Below, piece by piece: positions 1-11,430 of a stretch of 64,000 bases of DNA. This DNA comes from Termitomyces sp. T153 (lineage: Eukaryota > Basidiomycota > Agaricomycetes > Agaricales > Lyophyllaceae). The notes beneath the pieces are model-generated. The model made no database searches and had not been told where the DNA came from. It was given only the letters and a program-made list of their open reading frames with translations. A program made the translations under genes and the position numbers. The DNA lies in NCBI GenBank assembly GCA_018296165.2, contig JACKQL020000051.1, forward strand, positions 124,001 to 188,000, written 5' to 3'. How positions within the stretch are numbered: position 1 is the first letter of the stretch; each line of letters starts with the position of its first letter.

Positions 1-320
1 CACGTCCGTCGTCGCATAATATATAGATTCAAAGTGTGAATAAAGAGCCAGCTACCTTAAAAGGCAATTCTTATGTAAGAATTGGTCAGCATTAGTCAGG
101 CTTACTTCAGCAGAATCCCAAAAAGTCATCCACACAGCCACTTTCCCACGTCCGTCGTCGCATAATATATAGATTCAAAGTGTGAATAAAGAGCCAGCTA
201 CCTTAAAAGGCAATTCTTATGTAAGAATTGGTCAGCATTAGTCAGGCTTACTTCAGCAGAATCCCAAAAAGTCATCCACACAGCCACTTTCCCACGTCCG
301 TCGTCGCATAATATATAGAT
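1..320. repeat. 146-bp tandem repeat, about 2.2 copies
   Basis: Copies start at 1, 147 and 293. The first two are identical as far as I can read them. The third keeps only about 28 bases, ending near 320, before the sequence diverges. Each unit has an AT-rich run and the motif CACGTCCGTCGTCGC. It lies downstream of the minus-strand CCZ1 stop at 480, so it is in the 3' flank of that gene. The array reaches the window edge and may continue beyond it. Open frames through it look incidental. Confidence 0.95.
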
Positions 321-479
321 TATTACATACAATGGTAATGCAATATGAAGGCACGAAGCTTGAGACAAATAATGCATTATTAGTAAGTTTAAAAATGTAC
401 TACATCTGGAATTCAACCAACAACCTATACCATGACAAACAACATTGTGATAGAGAACAGCCGGTCATCCAAATTTTGT

Positions 480-2808
480 CTATGCAGTCGAGTCACTAAG
501 TCCGTTGCGCTTCACCACACCTGCAAGCACATTATCCACATCTGATAAACTCGCTTCCTTTCTGAATATCTGCATATAAACCTGTTCTCCGCTTGGGACA
601 CCATACTCATCCGTACTGCTCTGGCCAAGGCCACGGCGCGCGATATGCCAATGTTGAGGGTTCAAACCACGGGAAAACACCTCCAAGATATCAGGATCCC
701 TAGGTGCTATCAGAATGACAGAGAAACTACGCAGAGCAAAAAAACATACAAAGATTGCAGTTCTTCTGCATCATATAGGTAACTTGACTTGGACATAAAG
801 TTGGGACTTGGGATCGTGAATTGTCTCATAGACATGATGTGAATGTCTGTGGGCTGAAGAATCTTTGAGAGAGTAGGAAGCTGGTCGGGAGTCAATCTAT
901 AGAAGCGTATGTATTAGGATAATAGTGGGAGGACATGAAAGAAATGCTCAGACGTTTTAGATAGCTCCTCGGAAAACACGCTCTCAATATCAAGCAGGAG
1001 AGTTATTGTGCTCTGTGCAAGTTCTGTCAGCGAGGTCGACAATTCGTCATCCAGTCCAATGAGTGCCAACATAGTCCCGTCGTTCTGTCAGAAATACAAG
1101 AATCAGCTTCAATGTCAGATGATTCATTTCCTGATACTTGCTATAATGTAGTATATTTTGTGGCCGGTGGTGAGGTGAGGACTGTCCAGCGTTGCAAGAT
1201 GTATGTCAAGGGAAGAAAAGACGGGCGGAGGTGGAGAAAGGACTGCAGGATCTGCAGTATTTAACGGAGACGTGGTCATTATCAAGTCTACATTTCCGGC
1301 GCTCCGATGATAATGAGATGCATCCGCATCAACGCTCAATATGTCTTCAACTTGCTCAGATGCCTCTGAGGGCGGAAGAATTGATGGTTGGATCTTCATA
1401 TCCAACAGTGGTGGTATAGAATGTTCATCAGTGATAGATGAAGTGGAAACACTGCTAGACATGTCTTCTGATATGGCATCCGCTAAGGCGCCGTGGTCAA
1501 GTCCTTGGGTTACTGTGGATGGTAGAAACGTATCGCAGGGGCGGTTTTCTCGAGCTGTAGGTGTCTCCTTTTCCTCCAACCTTTCCTTACTTACCGACCC
1601 TTGCCGTCTATCGGACCCCTTTCCAAATGTCAGCGCAGCAGGCCAGCCCCACTTGACATTCATATTCATCGCAGGCATTCCGAGAAATGAACTCGTAGAT
1701 GGTTCCCTTGAGGGGTTCTTGCCGTTCGATGCAGCACCATCAAATGGCCGCTCGCCCAACATTGTCTCATCGTGTGATGTGGCTTCGGACACCGGTGCTT
1801 CAGGTATTAAAGAAAGGAGATACCGGGGTAGTGAAATGGGGTGATTGGCTGCAAAGTATTGCGGTGAAGGAATAAGATATGGAGGTTGTATTATGACTGA
1901 TGATACTTGATCAGGTAGATGCTGTGAGAAATCGGTGATAATGGGAGCTAGTGAGCGGTATGATGGATGCAGTGAAATACCTGAAACAATTGAGCTGGGA
2001 ACGATAGTGTAAAGAAGGTACATACCAAGGTGTTCTCCAAATTCAGCGCCTTCTTCCAAATTCCATGACCATGCCCAAACAGTAAAAAATCTTTCTAGCT
2101 GCAGTTCCAATCCTTCTTGTCCAATTGTCGAGAGTATAGTGGTAAATGATCCATGAGTGAGCTAAAGAAGACTTGGTCAGTTCAATTGATAGAGATTGAA
2201 TTGAATTGGCATTACTGACCTTGAATTGCTCGTAACCCCGTAGGATAGCCGCGCGTAGTACAAGATCATGAACGGAACCCTCTTGATAGTCATACAATAA
2301 CGTATTACCCAGACCTTTTTCCTTCCCTCTCTCGCTGGACTTCAGTTTGTCCTTGGATTTACCTTTGCCCTTCTCAAGCGGTGCACGAGGCACCTTGGCA
2401 AGCTCTACACTCTGAAGATGTCTTTCCCCTCAAAACTTGGTTTCTCTAAAATATGACAAACTCACTGCATGGATCCAGAAATTTGGCTCCGGCGAAACCA
2501 TGATCAGGCGTTTGGATTGCGAGTGGACATTATTGCATATATCAACACCGTTGAAGATGCTGAACAGAATATCCAGCATGTACAGTATAAAAGAATATTG
2601 CTACTTACCTGGAAAAATTGACGAGAGCCTTCGCAAGTCCCACCTGCCTAAGCATTCGATCGCGTGATACAGCACGTTCTTTAGAGGTGTAGAACAAGAT
2701 ATGCGCCTGCTCTTCTGCATCCTCGTCGTCATATAGAACGGGTCCAGGAGGTTTCAATGTAGGATTATAGATGGTCAGGTAGAGGAGGTTAGGGGGTATC
2801 CTGCTCAT
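480..2808 (-). CDS. CCZ1: Vacuolar fusion protein CCZ1 homologue (Mon1-Ccz1 Rab7 GEF subunit)
   Basis: Ccz1 pairs with Mon1 to activate the Rab7/Ypt7 GTPase on late endosomes, vacuoles and autophagosomes. Eight exons read 2808-2609, 2559-2466, 2402-2220, 2161-2026, 1980-1142, 1084-954, 896-750 and 699-480, giving 649 residues in one frame. The N-terminus has the CCZ1 first longin-domain signature: LLYLTIYNPTL, an acidic stretch, then ILFYTSKE. The stretch QLERFFTVWAWSWNL near residue 180 and the tail HWHIARRGLGQSS followed by VYMQIFRK fit the family's later longin domains. A Ser/Pro-rich insert of roughly 150 residues fills much of exon 5. Exon 5 joins exon 6 only through a GC donor (GCAAGT, 1136-1141); this restores the frame and the KIYYII-N join. 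ATG 2808 is chosen because the conserved N-terminus follows at once. Function is inferred from the family. Confidence 0.9.
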
Positions 2809-3637
2809 CGTTAAGCACGGAGCAGAGGATCATAGCTCACCAGCTCACGTGCGTCTCCCAATCTTGACTCCAGATCTTGTTGATTGTATTCACCATGTTG
2901 CCGTCGTTGCTCCAACTTGATCTTCATAAGTCACTTTCCTTCATTTATACCTTCCCGGATGCTCAAGGGCACCCCTTACTTGGTTCTTTGTGAGCAGCAG
3001 GCCTGCCCTAGCTCTCCATGCTGCCCTGCCCTGCTCGGCTTTTGAAATACGCGCCCGGCCGGCCTACCCTCTTCAAAATGCGCGTTACTACGTATCTATT
3101 GTCACCTTGTATATTTTAGACACCCCATTAAGGTGTAGCACGTCGGTCTTCGCAACGCGCCATCCCTTGTTTTTGTGATGTCGCCGGCCCTGTTTAACTC
3201 TTCACAGCGTGCCTCTAGCCTCACAACCTCACTGTTCTCTGTGCCTAGGAGTTTTCTTCTCTATTTATCATAACTTTGTAGTCTCTTTTAGTCCTGTATC
3301 CTCGTATTGTACTCTAATTTATACATGCTTTTTATTTTGTCCTGATAAAAAAAGTGAACTATGGGTGAGGAATCTCTCACATATATACCATGCACAGTAC
3401 AGTTCTTCCAAAAGAGTAGAGAGACTTAAGTAGACTGTCCATGCTTAGTTGAAGTTAGAAAGTACGCACACACGTATACAACTGACGCAAGTTGGACATA
3501 TGTGTTGAATGAACTGATTTGTCAGAAGCTTATGTCTTTCCGTTTTTAGGTTATCTAATCACATCCTACCGACATATCTTATCTATATCCTTAGTTCACA
3601 AGCATGTCCACGCTCATCATGATTCCAACTCCAATTT
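2809..3637. other. Intergenic, upstream of CCZ1
   Basis: No supportable gene. The part next to 2808 should hold the CCZ1 promoter. The sequence around 2990-3430 is pyrimidine-rich with short open frames that match nothing I recognise. Confidence 0.6.
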
Positions 3638-3840
3638 TCAGTGTGGACAATACTTTAGGATGGCATATTCTGCTTGTTTAGCATCAAGACCTCTTCTAGT
3701 GAGATATATTAATTTAGTTCCTTTCAAATCAAGTTTTGTGAATAGCATACTCATAAGCATCCATGTAACGCCATACCTTGCAAAAGAAGGCGCAAATAGT
3801 TTTGAACAACATTCCATTATCATCTTCCCAGTCACTGTCT
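3638..3840 (-). pseudogene. C-terminal relic of a basidiomycete DDE transposase
   Basis: On the minus strand the frame entering at about 3839 reads through FFCKVWRYMDAY. A clean 55-bp intron (3750-3696, GTATGC to CACTAG) joins it to ERGLDAKQAEYAILKY and a stop at 3638. Basidiomycete DDE-superfamily transposases commonly end with a helix of the form RRSWRFMDAYRKGL, then a Gln/Ala-rich stretch and a YxSHR tail, so this looks like the last ~60 residues of one. The catalytic DDE part is missing. Sequence 5' of it (3840-4070, minus) has an acidic frame with several frame breaks that may be unrelated. The domain match is from memory of the family. Confidence 0.5.
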
Positions 3841-4500
3841 GAAACCTCTTGATAGTGATATTGGGAGCCACAAAAAGAAAGAAGGCACTGCGGTAGTCTC
3901 TGCCTTTTGTGTCCGAATCCGAATCTAGGTCTTGTTCACTTGGCAGGTCATCGAGATCATTTTTTTGCAGCGGAATCATCGTCATTGAGTCCAGATCCAA
4001 ACCCTCGCTTCCCTAACATGTTCTGTCCCTTTGCCTCCTGAGATCGGTGGTTTCTTTTTTTTTGGCATTTTGGTTCACAACGAGGGTACTGTGCTGTTGA
4101 TTTTTCTCTCTCAAAAAGCGGACTGTATTACGTAAGTCGAGCCCATTTTTTTATTGCATTTCTATGACTACATATTGACATAGGTTTCCTTCTAAATTTT
4201 TGCTCGCACAGCGAGGAGACCAAAATTGTGACCACCAGAGACAGGCCGGGTTTATCTGTTGGACACTGTACGAGCACCACTTTATTCCACTTACACTTCC
4301 CAATCTTGCGGACAATTAATAAATTCCCGTGTTTCCGTTTGCGTGCGTCTGCGTCTATCTAGGTACCCGGAGCATATTGTTATTTTGTTACTAAAAACTC
4401 AAAGAATCAACAGCCGAAATTACTACGACGATCGAGTCGCAACAATATAGAATGAAATTCCAATATTGATACAAGTTCGATATATATCTTGCTATAAACA
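3841..4500. other. Intergenic between transposase relic and CCCH gene
   Basis: No gene seen. A lysine-rich minus-strand frame begins near 4067 but closes after about 28 codons. The region next to 4500 is the 3' flank of the CCCH gene. Confidence 0.5.
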
Positions 4501-5940
4501 TTATTCAGAATCTGACTCAGGGTCGGTGGGGTCAGAGCCCTCTTGATCTTCCTCATCTTCCTCTTCGCTCTCCTCTTCATCGCTGTCTTCCTCCTCGGTC
4601 TCGCTTTCTTTGAAAGTCAACGAGATATACTCATCACCGAGTTGTGCATTGTCAGCGGTAAGATATACTGCCTGCTGTTCTTCAGAAGAGTCAGTCCCAG
4701 TAACAATATTACCCGTCGTTAGTGTGGCTAAAGTATCCGCTGACTTCACAATAGGTTTCCGAGCTCGGTTAGCCCGAATGACATGGGGAAGCTTGCATCC
4801 CTTGGTACTGCAGGTCCCCTTTTCCGCAAAGTCAGGGCACTCTCTCACGTGTTGCTTGTCGCAGTCAAGGCCCTTTTCACAATAGCCCAGCACAGCGAAA
4901 TCGCGACAAATGCCTTCACGCGCGCCAACATTCACATGAGGGAATGGACAATTGTCACGGGTGCAGCGACCCTTGTTGAGGTAGTGCAGACATAGTGGTG
5001 TGCGTTCCGGTGTTGAGTCGTGTGAAAGGGCGCAAGTCTCTACGGTATAAGAACAGTTGCCTTGAAGAAAATTCCAACATATAGCAATCTTGGCGGGATC
5101 GTGCTGGTAGGGACATGTAAGGCCACGACTACAGGCACCTGTAACAGCGTTGTGAACACGTATTTGGATGAGGTAAAAGACGATGCTTCAGAAGACCAGG
5201 TAGTCGGAGCTTCCTGAAGCCGGATGTAGGCGCACCTGTGGTTGTAAAGCGAGGACATGGCTTGTCAGAGTATTTAAGACGTTTTGCGCGTGGCCTGGAA
5301 GAATACTTTGTAGCTTTCCATGGCGTGATATTTAAGAAGACGAACTGGTAGGGACGAGTTGTGTTGTGAAGTGTCATATTGCGGTTCGCTGTGCGCCCGC
5401 GATGACTGTGGACCGACTTCGGCTTGTACGTTCGAGAACTAGGAATAAGATGACCTGACTTCCGAGTGAATGGTACTTGATGTTGCAAAGTTGCTTTCGG
5501 TATACTTGGCCCGGAAGAACTAGGTTTGGGTACTAAAGGAGGCATTGTACCTCTAATGAACAAGACGGTCACAAGAACTCACAATCTTTACGGACGAGGG
5601 AACGTCCCGATGATTCAAAAGCAACACCGTTGATAACGACGTCCTTGACTTTTGTTGAGGGTGGTTTGACTTGAGTTTGAGGCTTGGGTAGCGATGCCGG
5701 TTGAACTTGTACAGTGTTAGTGTTTTGCCGAATATACTTGTTCGCTGGCTTGTAGTTAGGATTGACATATGTGTTGTTCCTTGAGTTTGTTCGTGAATAG
5801 CCCGAGTTTTGTCCAGATATGATTGACTTGCGTTCGTTGATAGTTGCTGAAAAACATCGCATTAAAGGACGTCACAGAAACGAAGCAAGAATACCTGTAA
5901 GGCGAGCTATTTCGCTTCTGATCTGTGCCTCGGAAGCCAT
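4501..5940 (-). CDS. Five-finger CCCH zinc-finger protein, ZC3H3/Red5 type
   Basis: ZC3H3 in animals and Red5 in fission yeast act in nuclear mRNA 3'-end processing, export and exosome targeting through tandem CCCH fingers. Exons 5940-5895, 5846-5583, 5550-5236 and 5138-4501 give 420 residues. Five fingers start near residue 201. The first is split by the last intron (CPRFTTTG joined to ACSRGLTCPYQH). The others begin CWNFLQGNC, CLHYLNKGRC, CRDFAVLGYC and CPDFAEKGTC, each closing with C and H as in ZC3H3. The last ~45 residues are almost purely acidic (Glu/Asp/Ser). Exon 3 contains a 51-bp GT...AG stretch (frame-neutral) that may be a further, optional intron. The N-terminal 200 residues are low-complexity and basic. 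The symbol is left blank because ZC3H3 and Red5 orthology was not tested. Confidence 0.85.
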
Positions 5941-6608
5941 TGTAGTAGTAGGAAGGGGAAAAGGTTGAGTCCCTTAGTCATCCGTTGAAATCAGATATGT
6001 ATGATTGTCATTGTTTGTAATTGTGGCTCACTAGCCCGACCTGACTACCTCACCCGTACCCGTCTCAAACCTTTCTCTGCCCTCACCAGGGTTGTCGTCA
6101 TTCAGTTTGTGCGCTTCTACATTAATCAGACTCTACTTTATTCTGACATTGCATAAGCACTGTGACGCTACTAACTTTGTCTATGGACGTTTTTGGGGTC
6201 GGATTGCCCTAATACAAGCGCTGCTAGTATCCTCATCTTTTACACTAGGGCCAGTCCTTCAGCCGATTTTTACAGTGAAAGAGTTACATATTCTCTGGTT
6301 CCTGACACCCTACTTCATGCTTATTTGTTAAAGAAATCCGTCCCAGCAATGATATTCCTCGAACTCCGTGAATGACAAATACCATGGTGAGTTGTCCAAT
6401 CCTACGGGAGAGTAGAGTAGCGCAGAAAATTTTCCCACGTGACACTCAGATTTCTGTTATGACGGAAAGAAACTCCTAATTTTGGATCTGTCACCTGTCA
6501 GTGTAATCGTGATATATGAATCCGAAGAAATTGAGCCCGACAGCCACTATTACTCACTGTGACCAAATTCGACTCTTCAGAGCTTCTTGAGTACTATTCA
6601 GCACGATT
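5941..6608. promoter_or_regulatory. Intergenic region upstream of the CCCH gene
   Basis: This 670-bp stretch lies upstream of the CCCH start at 5940 and of a possible short plus-strand gene at 6609, so it could hold divergent promoters. No convincing TATA box or motif array was picked out. Short open frames at 6092-6375 are hydrophobic but have no recognisable domain. Confidence 0.4.
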
Positions 6609-6907
6609 ATGGCGCCGTACGATGACTGGAATGCTATCGATGAGGACACTGGTCACGAGGGACCCAAGTCAGTTGTGATCATTTTAAATCTTTCATCTTT
6701 TGTCCTCGTATCCACCGTTGCGGACCTTTTGTGATGGAGAATGCGCTTTTCACCTCACAAGCCTGGTCGAGGGTGACATCTCGGAGGATGTTGGGCCTGT
6801 TGCAAAGGATTGGACAAATATGAGTGTTCGTTTGAAATCTCGATGAGGCTTGATGTAATGGCGGTGCGATGCAGGGCCTGTTCATCTCCAGAGAATGGTA
6901 CATCTGA
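6609..6907 (+). CDS. Possible short spliced gene, unrecognised
   Basis: ATG 6609 opens an acidic start (MAPYDDWNAIDEDTGHEGP). A plausible intron (GTCAGT near 6670 to GGAG near 6732) leads to a frame reading CAFHLTSLVEGDISEDVG and DWTNM. A second ~50-bp intron ending GATGCAG then gives GLFISREWYI and a stop at 6907. About 60 residues in total. Both introns are guesses from splice signals, and the frames on either side look more protein-like than chance. No family is recognised. It may be only the 5' part of a damaged gene. Confidence 0.3.
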
Positions 6908-7351
6908 GTTGATAGGATGGCTAGTCCAATTAGTTGCTCTGGTGGAATTTCCGAGTGCCATCACATATACTTACGCATATGGAAATCCGTTGAGCATGCT
7001 TAGATTCGCTGCTCTCAATATTCGACTTGTTGCAAAGTCGAATATATCGTACCTTGGACGTAGTTAGGAACCTTGTCATTGGGTCCTTAGAAGGAAAAGA
7101 ATCGCTTATGTCTATCAGGGCCGGATATCTGTCGTACCGGCTAAAGTAGTACAACTGACGACATTTGGGCTCATCATCATCTTAAGGAATATCGATAGTG
7201 GGTCATGAACTTCAATGAAAATGCTACTTTCTAGATCTTGAATAAATAGAAGTAGATAGTACCAGAATGATGTATACCGCCGAGAATAAGGGAGCAAATT
7301 AGGTATGTACATGTACTTATCATATTAATCGGTTCGAAGGGAAGGATGACC
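6908..7351. other. Intergenic, no gene seen
   Basis: AT-rich stretch downstream of the minus-strand J-domain gene. No domain-bearing frame on either strand. Confidence 0.5.
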
Positions 7352-9615
7352 TTACTGAGAAGTGGGAGGCGTCTTGACACCTGACGGTGTCCCTTGGGCT
7401 TTCTCTTTCTCCAGCTGTTTTATCATCTCCTCCCGCTTCGCCTTGGCGGCTTCCGTAGTGCGCCTTTTCGATTTCGGCTGAGCAGCTTCAGCCACCATTC
7501 TGAGACAAGGAACCAATTAGTCACGACACTCAGGTATAAACAGACGAGGGACCAACCGCTCAAGCTCCCGACGTTCTTCATCCGATTCGTCAGGAATGGT
7601 AGATTTGAATATGGCACCCGTGAGGAGCAAAGCCTGTTGAGAAAGATACTAAGCACTCTCAAGGTACGGGAATTAAGGAGATGATTGACTTTAGCTCGAT
7701 TATAGAGAACATCAGCTGACTGTCCAGGTTCTTTCAATACATTATCAACCACCTATTCAGAAACGTAAGTTCTGGAATAGGTAGTATAAGATCGTATCCC
7801 TTCCGTACCTCACGAAGAACCTGGACAACTTCCAGACGAGCTCCACGCCATGATGCGAGCATGATCTACATGATGAAAAATGAGATATGGAGCTAGCGAA
7901 TCTGAGAAAGGGTTTCGACCTTGCCGGTGACGTCCATCTCCAGCGCCCGAAGCTCCTCTTCGCCAAGATCACCTTTCGCCTGGGCCTTCTCCATCTCCTA
8001 GATGTAGAATATCAGTAACCATGTCGACAACCGGACTTTTTATAATAACTGACGATCATCACGTCACGGACACTCAAGCTGTAAAAAGCATAGGTTACGA
8101 CATGCTGTCAATCATAGGAGAGTCGGTCATACGCGCTACCAATAACGCCCCACACGTCCTTTGCAAGTGTCCCTTTTTCCCTCAGCCGTGAGAAGAACCC
8201 TGGGCTAGACAGAGGTCCTAATCAGCAGGTGAGAAATACACGAATAATGAGACTTACATGCCCAAGAACTTCCGTGACTTCATGAATGACGACGCTTTTG
8301 TCAAATAAACGTTTCCAATCGTATGGAGGAGCTTATTAACCCGATTAACTGAAATGACAAGAAAATCCAAGGATGGGTGCAACCTACCTCTACACCAAAG
8401 CTCTCTAACTTTAGATCCTCCGCTTCCTGCTTCATCTTCTTCTCGAAAGCGATAGTCTCAGGGTCGTCCTTCTCACCAGGATGCTTCGCATCAACGAACG
8501 GCCTCAAGCGCTCGATCGTTCTCTGTGTCAACATTGTGATGCGCGCTTCCATCACCTTGCGCCTCTCCTTCTCCTGTTCTCGAAACTTCTCCTTTTGTTC
8601 TTGTGCGATCTTCGCCTTCTGCCGCGCCACCTCCCTTTGGCGCTCCTTCTCGGTTTGGCTAGGCGTCGACGACACGGAAGACCCTGTTTCACCAGCAACG
8701 ACAAGCGAGGAAGACGTCGGGGTATCGGGATGCTCGGCAACGGGAGCTTGAGTTCCACGGGTCGGTGATGGAGGTGTGGTGACAGGAGATGATGCCGAGC
8801 CTGATGTCCTTTCACTCTCGCCATTCTGAGGAGTGTTGGCTAGAGGCGGCGTTGGTGTTTTCGTTTGGGCCTCGGCATTCAATGCCCGCTCAATTTCTTG
8901 TTTCTCTTCCTCGCTCATCATAGTCGCAGCGGCGGACGTCATGTCTTTCATAATAGATATTTCTCCAATCTGCGTAGAATCAGAACTATCTTTCCATCCG
9001 ATAAAGGCGAACGCACATATTCATGAAATCTTTCTCCTCCGAAGACAATGGCAAAGAAACCCGCAGCATCATCCATACTGACCGGGCCCTCCTTGTCCAC
9101 CTGCAATCGTATGATGTCAGAGCTGCCCTGCAACCTTTTGCGATAGAATATCATATACCATAGATTTTCCATTTTTGTCGTAGATGACTCGTAGATTCTG
9201 ACAGCAGAGTCGATGCGGCGCCTGGGGTAAAGAGACAATTCAAGACATACAGGATCTGATAGCACTTGGTAGGCTTTGCTGATCATGAGAAATATCGTGT
9301 CAAAACTTCTTCTCATAAAGGTGCAGATTCTAAACTCGCCTAATTTCCTTGAATTTCTCCTCAGCCTCAGGAGAAGGGTTCTTGTCCGGATGGTACTACC
9401 GTCGGGAGGTCTTAATACGAACAAGGGAAAGATAAATATCCTTTTTGTTACCTTCATGGCTTGCTTTCTGTATGCCTTCTTAAGGTCCGTGTCATTGACA
9501 TCTATTGCCACACCTAGCTATTGATTGGCATGTGCCAGTGGCTCAGGCTCTACATCTTGGATTCTGAAGGCACATAGCGTACCATTTCATAGTATTCGGT
9601 CTCAACTGGAGCCAT
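7352..9615 (-). CDS. J-domain co-chaperone with DnaJ-X domain (Caj1/Djp1 type)
   Basis: A Hsp40 co-chaperone that should stimulate an Hsp70 through its HPD motif. Fifteen exons: 9615-9583, 9517-9452, 9395-9340, 9278-9251, 9197-9159, 9100-9017, 8969-8388, 8331-8258, 8204-8133, 8078-8054, 7997-7920, 7865-7809, 7752-7690, 7633-7557, 7499-7352; 493 residues. The J domain is residues 6-75: KKAYRKQAMK, then YHPDKN with HPD at 35-37, then SKAYQVLSDP. A Ser/Thr/Pro-rich and charged linker follows. The DnaJ-X domain starts around ESFGVE-LLHTIGNVY and runs through FMKSRKFLG, PGFFSR and GVIGSA. The C-terminus is Lys/Glu-rich. The exon 3 donor is GC (GCGAGT, 9339-9334); the frame and SKAY motif need it. 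This domain order is that of yeast Caj1 and Djp1, which act in membrane protein or peroxisomal import. Confidence 0.92.
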
Positions 9616-9982
9616 TGCGAGGTAATATTGAAAGAGAGAGTATTATATAGGGAGAAAGTAGGAAATCGTAAACGGTCGTTTGCCCCTTGTCGTGGCTTGT
9701 CCTATGGGTGATTGCACGCAATCACGAGTGACAAATCGGTGCTGACGTAATTGTAAATATCCTTCAATGACAAAATGCATATTAGGAACCTGTAAAATAC
9801 AATGAAATGATGGGGTTCGAGCCGATACGTGCAGTATGTTACAATAAGAGTGACAAATGAACATGTACAAGTTTAGCAGGTAGCGTGTCGTGCGTGATTT
9901 GCTGACTTCTACTGTGAAATCAGGTTGATAAAATAATGATAGTGGGTATCACAAATGAGAGACAACGTAAGCCGTGAGATGA
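9616..9982. promoter_or_regulatory. Upstream region of the J-domain gene
   Basis: This 367-bp stretch separates the J-domain gene start (9615) from the stop of the next minus-strand gene (9983). It must hold the J-domain promoter. No heat-shock element was identified with confidence. A T-arm-like string near 9812 was checked and is not part of a tRNA. Confidence 0.45.
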
Positions 9983-10972
9983 TCACGCTTCGGATGATAC
10001 AGAGAAACGTACGGCCTTCTTCGGCGTCTGTATCTCTGTGCTGGCGCGGGGTGACGATGAGGAAGAAGATAGGATAGATGGCGGGGCCGAAGATATTCGT
10101 GTCCGCGGCAAAAATCGCGCCATGCGTACTTTGATGGATGACATGGGTGTGGTGAGGGCTTTTGATGAAGATGGATTGATAGACGCTAATGTGGAAGATG
10201 ATGCGGACGCCGGCCCCTCCTCCGCTAACGTCGCAGGGCTGGACGAAGTTTGTTTCAGTGATGACCGTGCGGGTGGTGGGGGGAGGACACGACGAGACTG
10301 GGGGAGTGCCGCGTTGAGAGGTCGTAGATGAGGAGTGCGCGAAGTATGTAACCCCATGGCTATTTGCTCAATGGTAGGTCGTGATGCGGTATTATCGCGG
10401 TAACGGGTAGATGTCGACAGGCTTCGCTCGGCGGGCGTGGAAATCATACCATATGAATTGGACTTCTGGACATGTCAGAACCGCGAAACTTATGCAGGAA
10501 CGCTTACAATGCAACTCACCGAGGACTCTGGACCCCTCTTCTTGGGAAACGAGCCTATCGACCGACGCACGGTAGTCATAATTCGTGACGAAGTTTTGGT
10601 GTTGCTGAGCGACGATGACTCAGCATAAGAGTACTGTATCTCCTCCGTAGAGGATACGACGTGAGTGTTTCCTGCCTGAGCCGTCAAGGAAGTCTTGGCC
10701 GAAGTCGCTGAAACCGTACGCCGATGGGGCGAGTCCTTTCCAGGCATAATAGAGGCTCGAGTGCCCAGCAGAATCAACAAGTTGGTCAATGCAGCGACGA
10801 CAATGATTGCACTAAGCAGGACAGCGAGTTGCACACGAGTAGAAAGGCATCTAGTTTTTGGGGAAACATGCCATGACGGTTATGTATTGACAGTTTCGGC
10901 AACCACCGACAGTGGAATCCGGTGGCTGTCCACTTGGAAAATCTGATACTCAGCAAATTTTGGCTGAATCAT
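9983..10972 (-). CDS. Small single-pass membrane protein with disordered Ser/Pro-rich tail
   Basis: Three exons, 10972-10911, 10850-10520 and 10465-9983, give about 291 residues. After a short polar N-terminus comes one strong membrane segment, near residues 27-50 (LAVLLSAIIVVAALTNLLIL). The rest is low-complexity Ser/Thr/Pro/Arg-rich sequence with runs of Pro and Ser and a basic end (KKAVRFSVSS). The 10520/10465 intron (GTGAGT...CCAG) is clear. The first intron (GTCGGT...AACTAG, 60 bp) is weaker and was chosen because it keeps frame from ATG 10972. No family recognised. It may be a basidiomycete-specific type II membrane protein. The start is the least certain part. Confidence 0.6.
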
Positions 10973-11189
10973 TCAATGCTTGCATACAGTGCTGATAGAC
11001 GTCTCAGACAATAAAGGACGCTTGCTCTCAGACGTTTGCCATCCGCTGACCATTGCGTCTGACCTTTATAACTCTCGATTTCTTGGAACTGTCAACAGAC
11101 GATGACTTGATGATTACTCTGTTCTCTGCTGTTCCCCTGGATTCGGCTCCGGTTTGGCACCTGTGTAAATATCCTTTGTATATCGTGGT

Positions 11190-11430
11190 GTGGGTACAGC
11201 TCCTGTGACACCAACTCCACCTTACAAAGTTTTCATCATAAGCATCTCCTATCCTATTACCATGGTCCTAACTGGTTCATGGCTTGGTCTTCTGTTTCGA
11301 CTCTCAACGGGCCACATATTTATTCCTTGCCCCTTATACACTGGACAAAGTACTGTATCGTCGAAATGCAGACATGTCACCAGCCGAAGAGTGGGCGAAA
11401 AGCCGCCTTGCCGATGATCGATGACCTCTG
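11190..11430 (+). CDS. Possible small membrane-protein gene, exon structure unresolved
   Basis: A frame starting about 11190 reads a Pro-rich start and then a hydrophobic stretch (VFIISISYPITMVLTGSWLG). In a different frame about 120 bases on, the sequence reads YTLDKVLYRRNADMSPAEEW, then a short basic/acidic tail and a stop near 11430. The second part looks like a genuine soluble tail. A short intron or a frameshift would be needed to join them, and I found no clean GT-AG pair. Reported as a coding hint only. Confidence 0.25.

Noticed and set aside
198..416. Open frame through the 146-bp tandem repeat
   Set aside because: It depends on the repeat register, has no domain and lies downstream of CCZ1; most likely incidental.
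1192..1844. Plus-strand frames inside CCZ1 exon 5
   Set aside because: Antisense shadows of a well-supported exon with low-complexity composition.
8377..9081. Long plus-strand frames opposite the J-domain gene
   Set aside because: Cys/Phe/Leu-rich mirrors of the Ser/Pro and charged linker on the minus strand.
9800..9840. GGGTTCGAGCC string resembling a tRNA T-arm
   Set aside because: No acceptor, D or anticodon stem could be paired around it.
10964..10988. Extra 5' exon for the membrane-protein gene from ATG 11053
   Set aside because: It would require a 24-bp intron, too short; ATG 10972 gives a continuous first exon.
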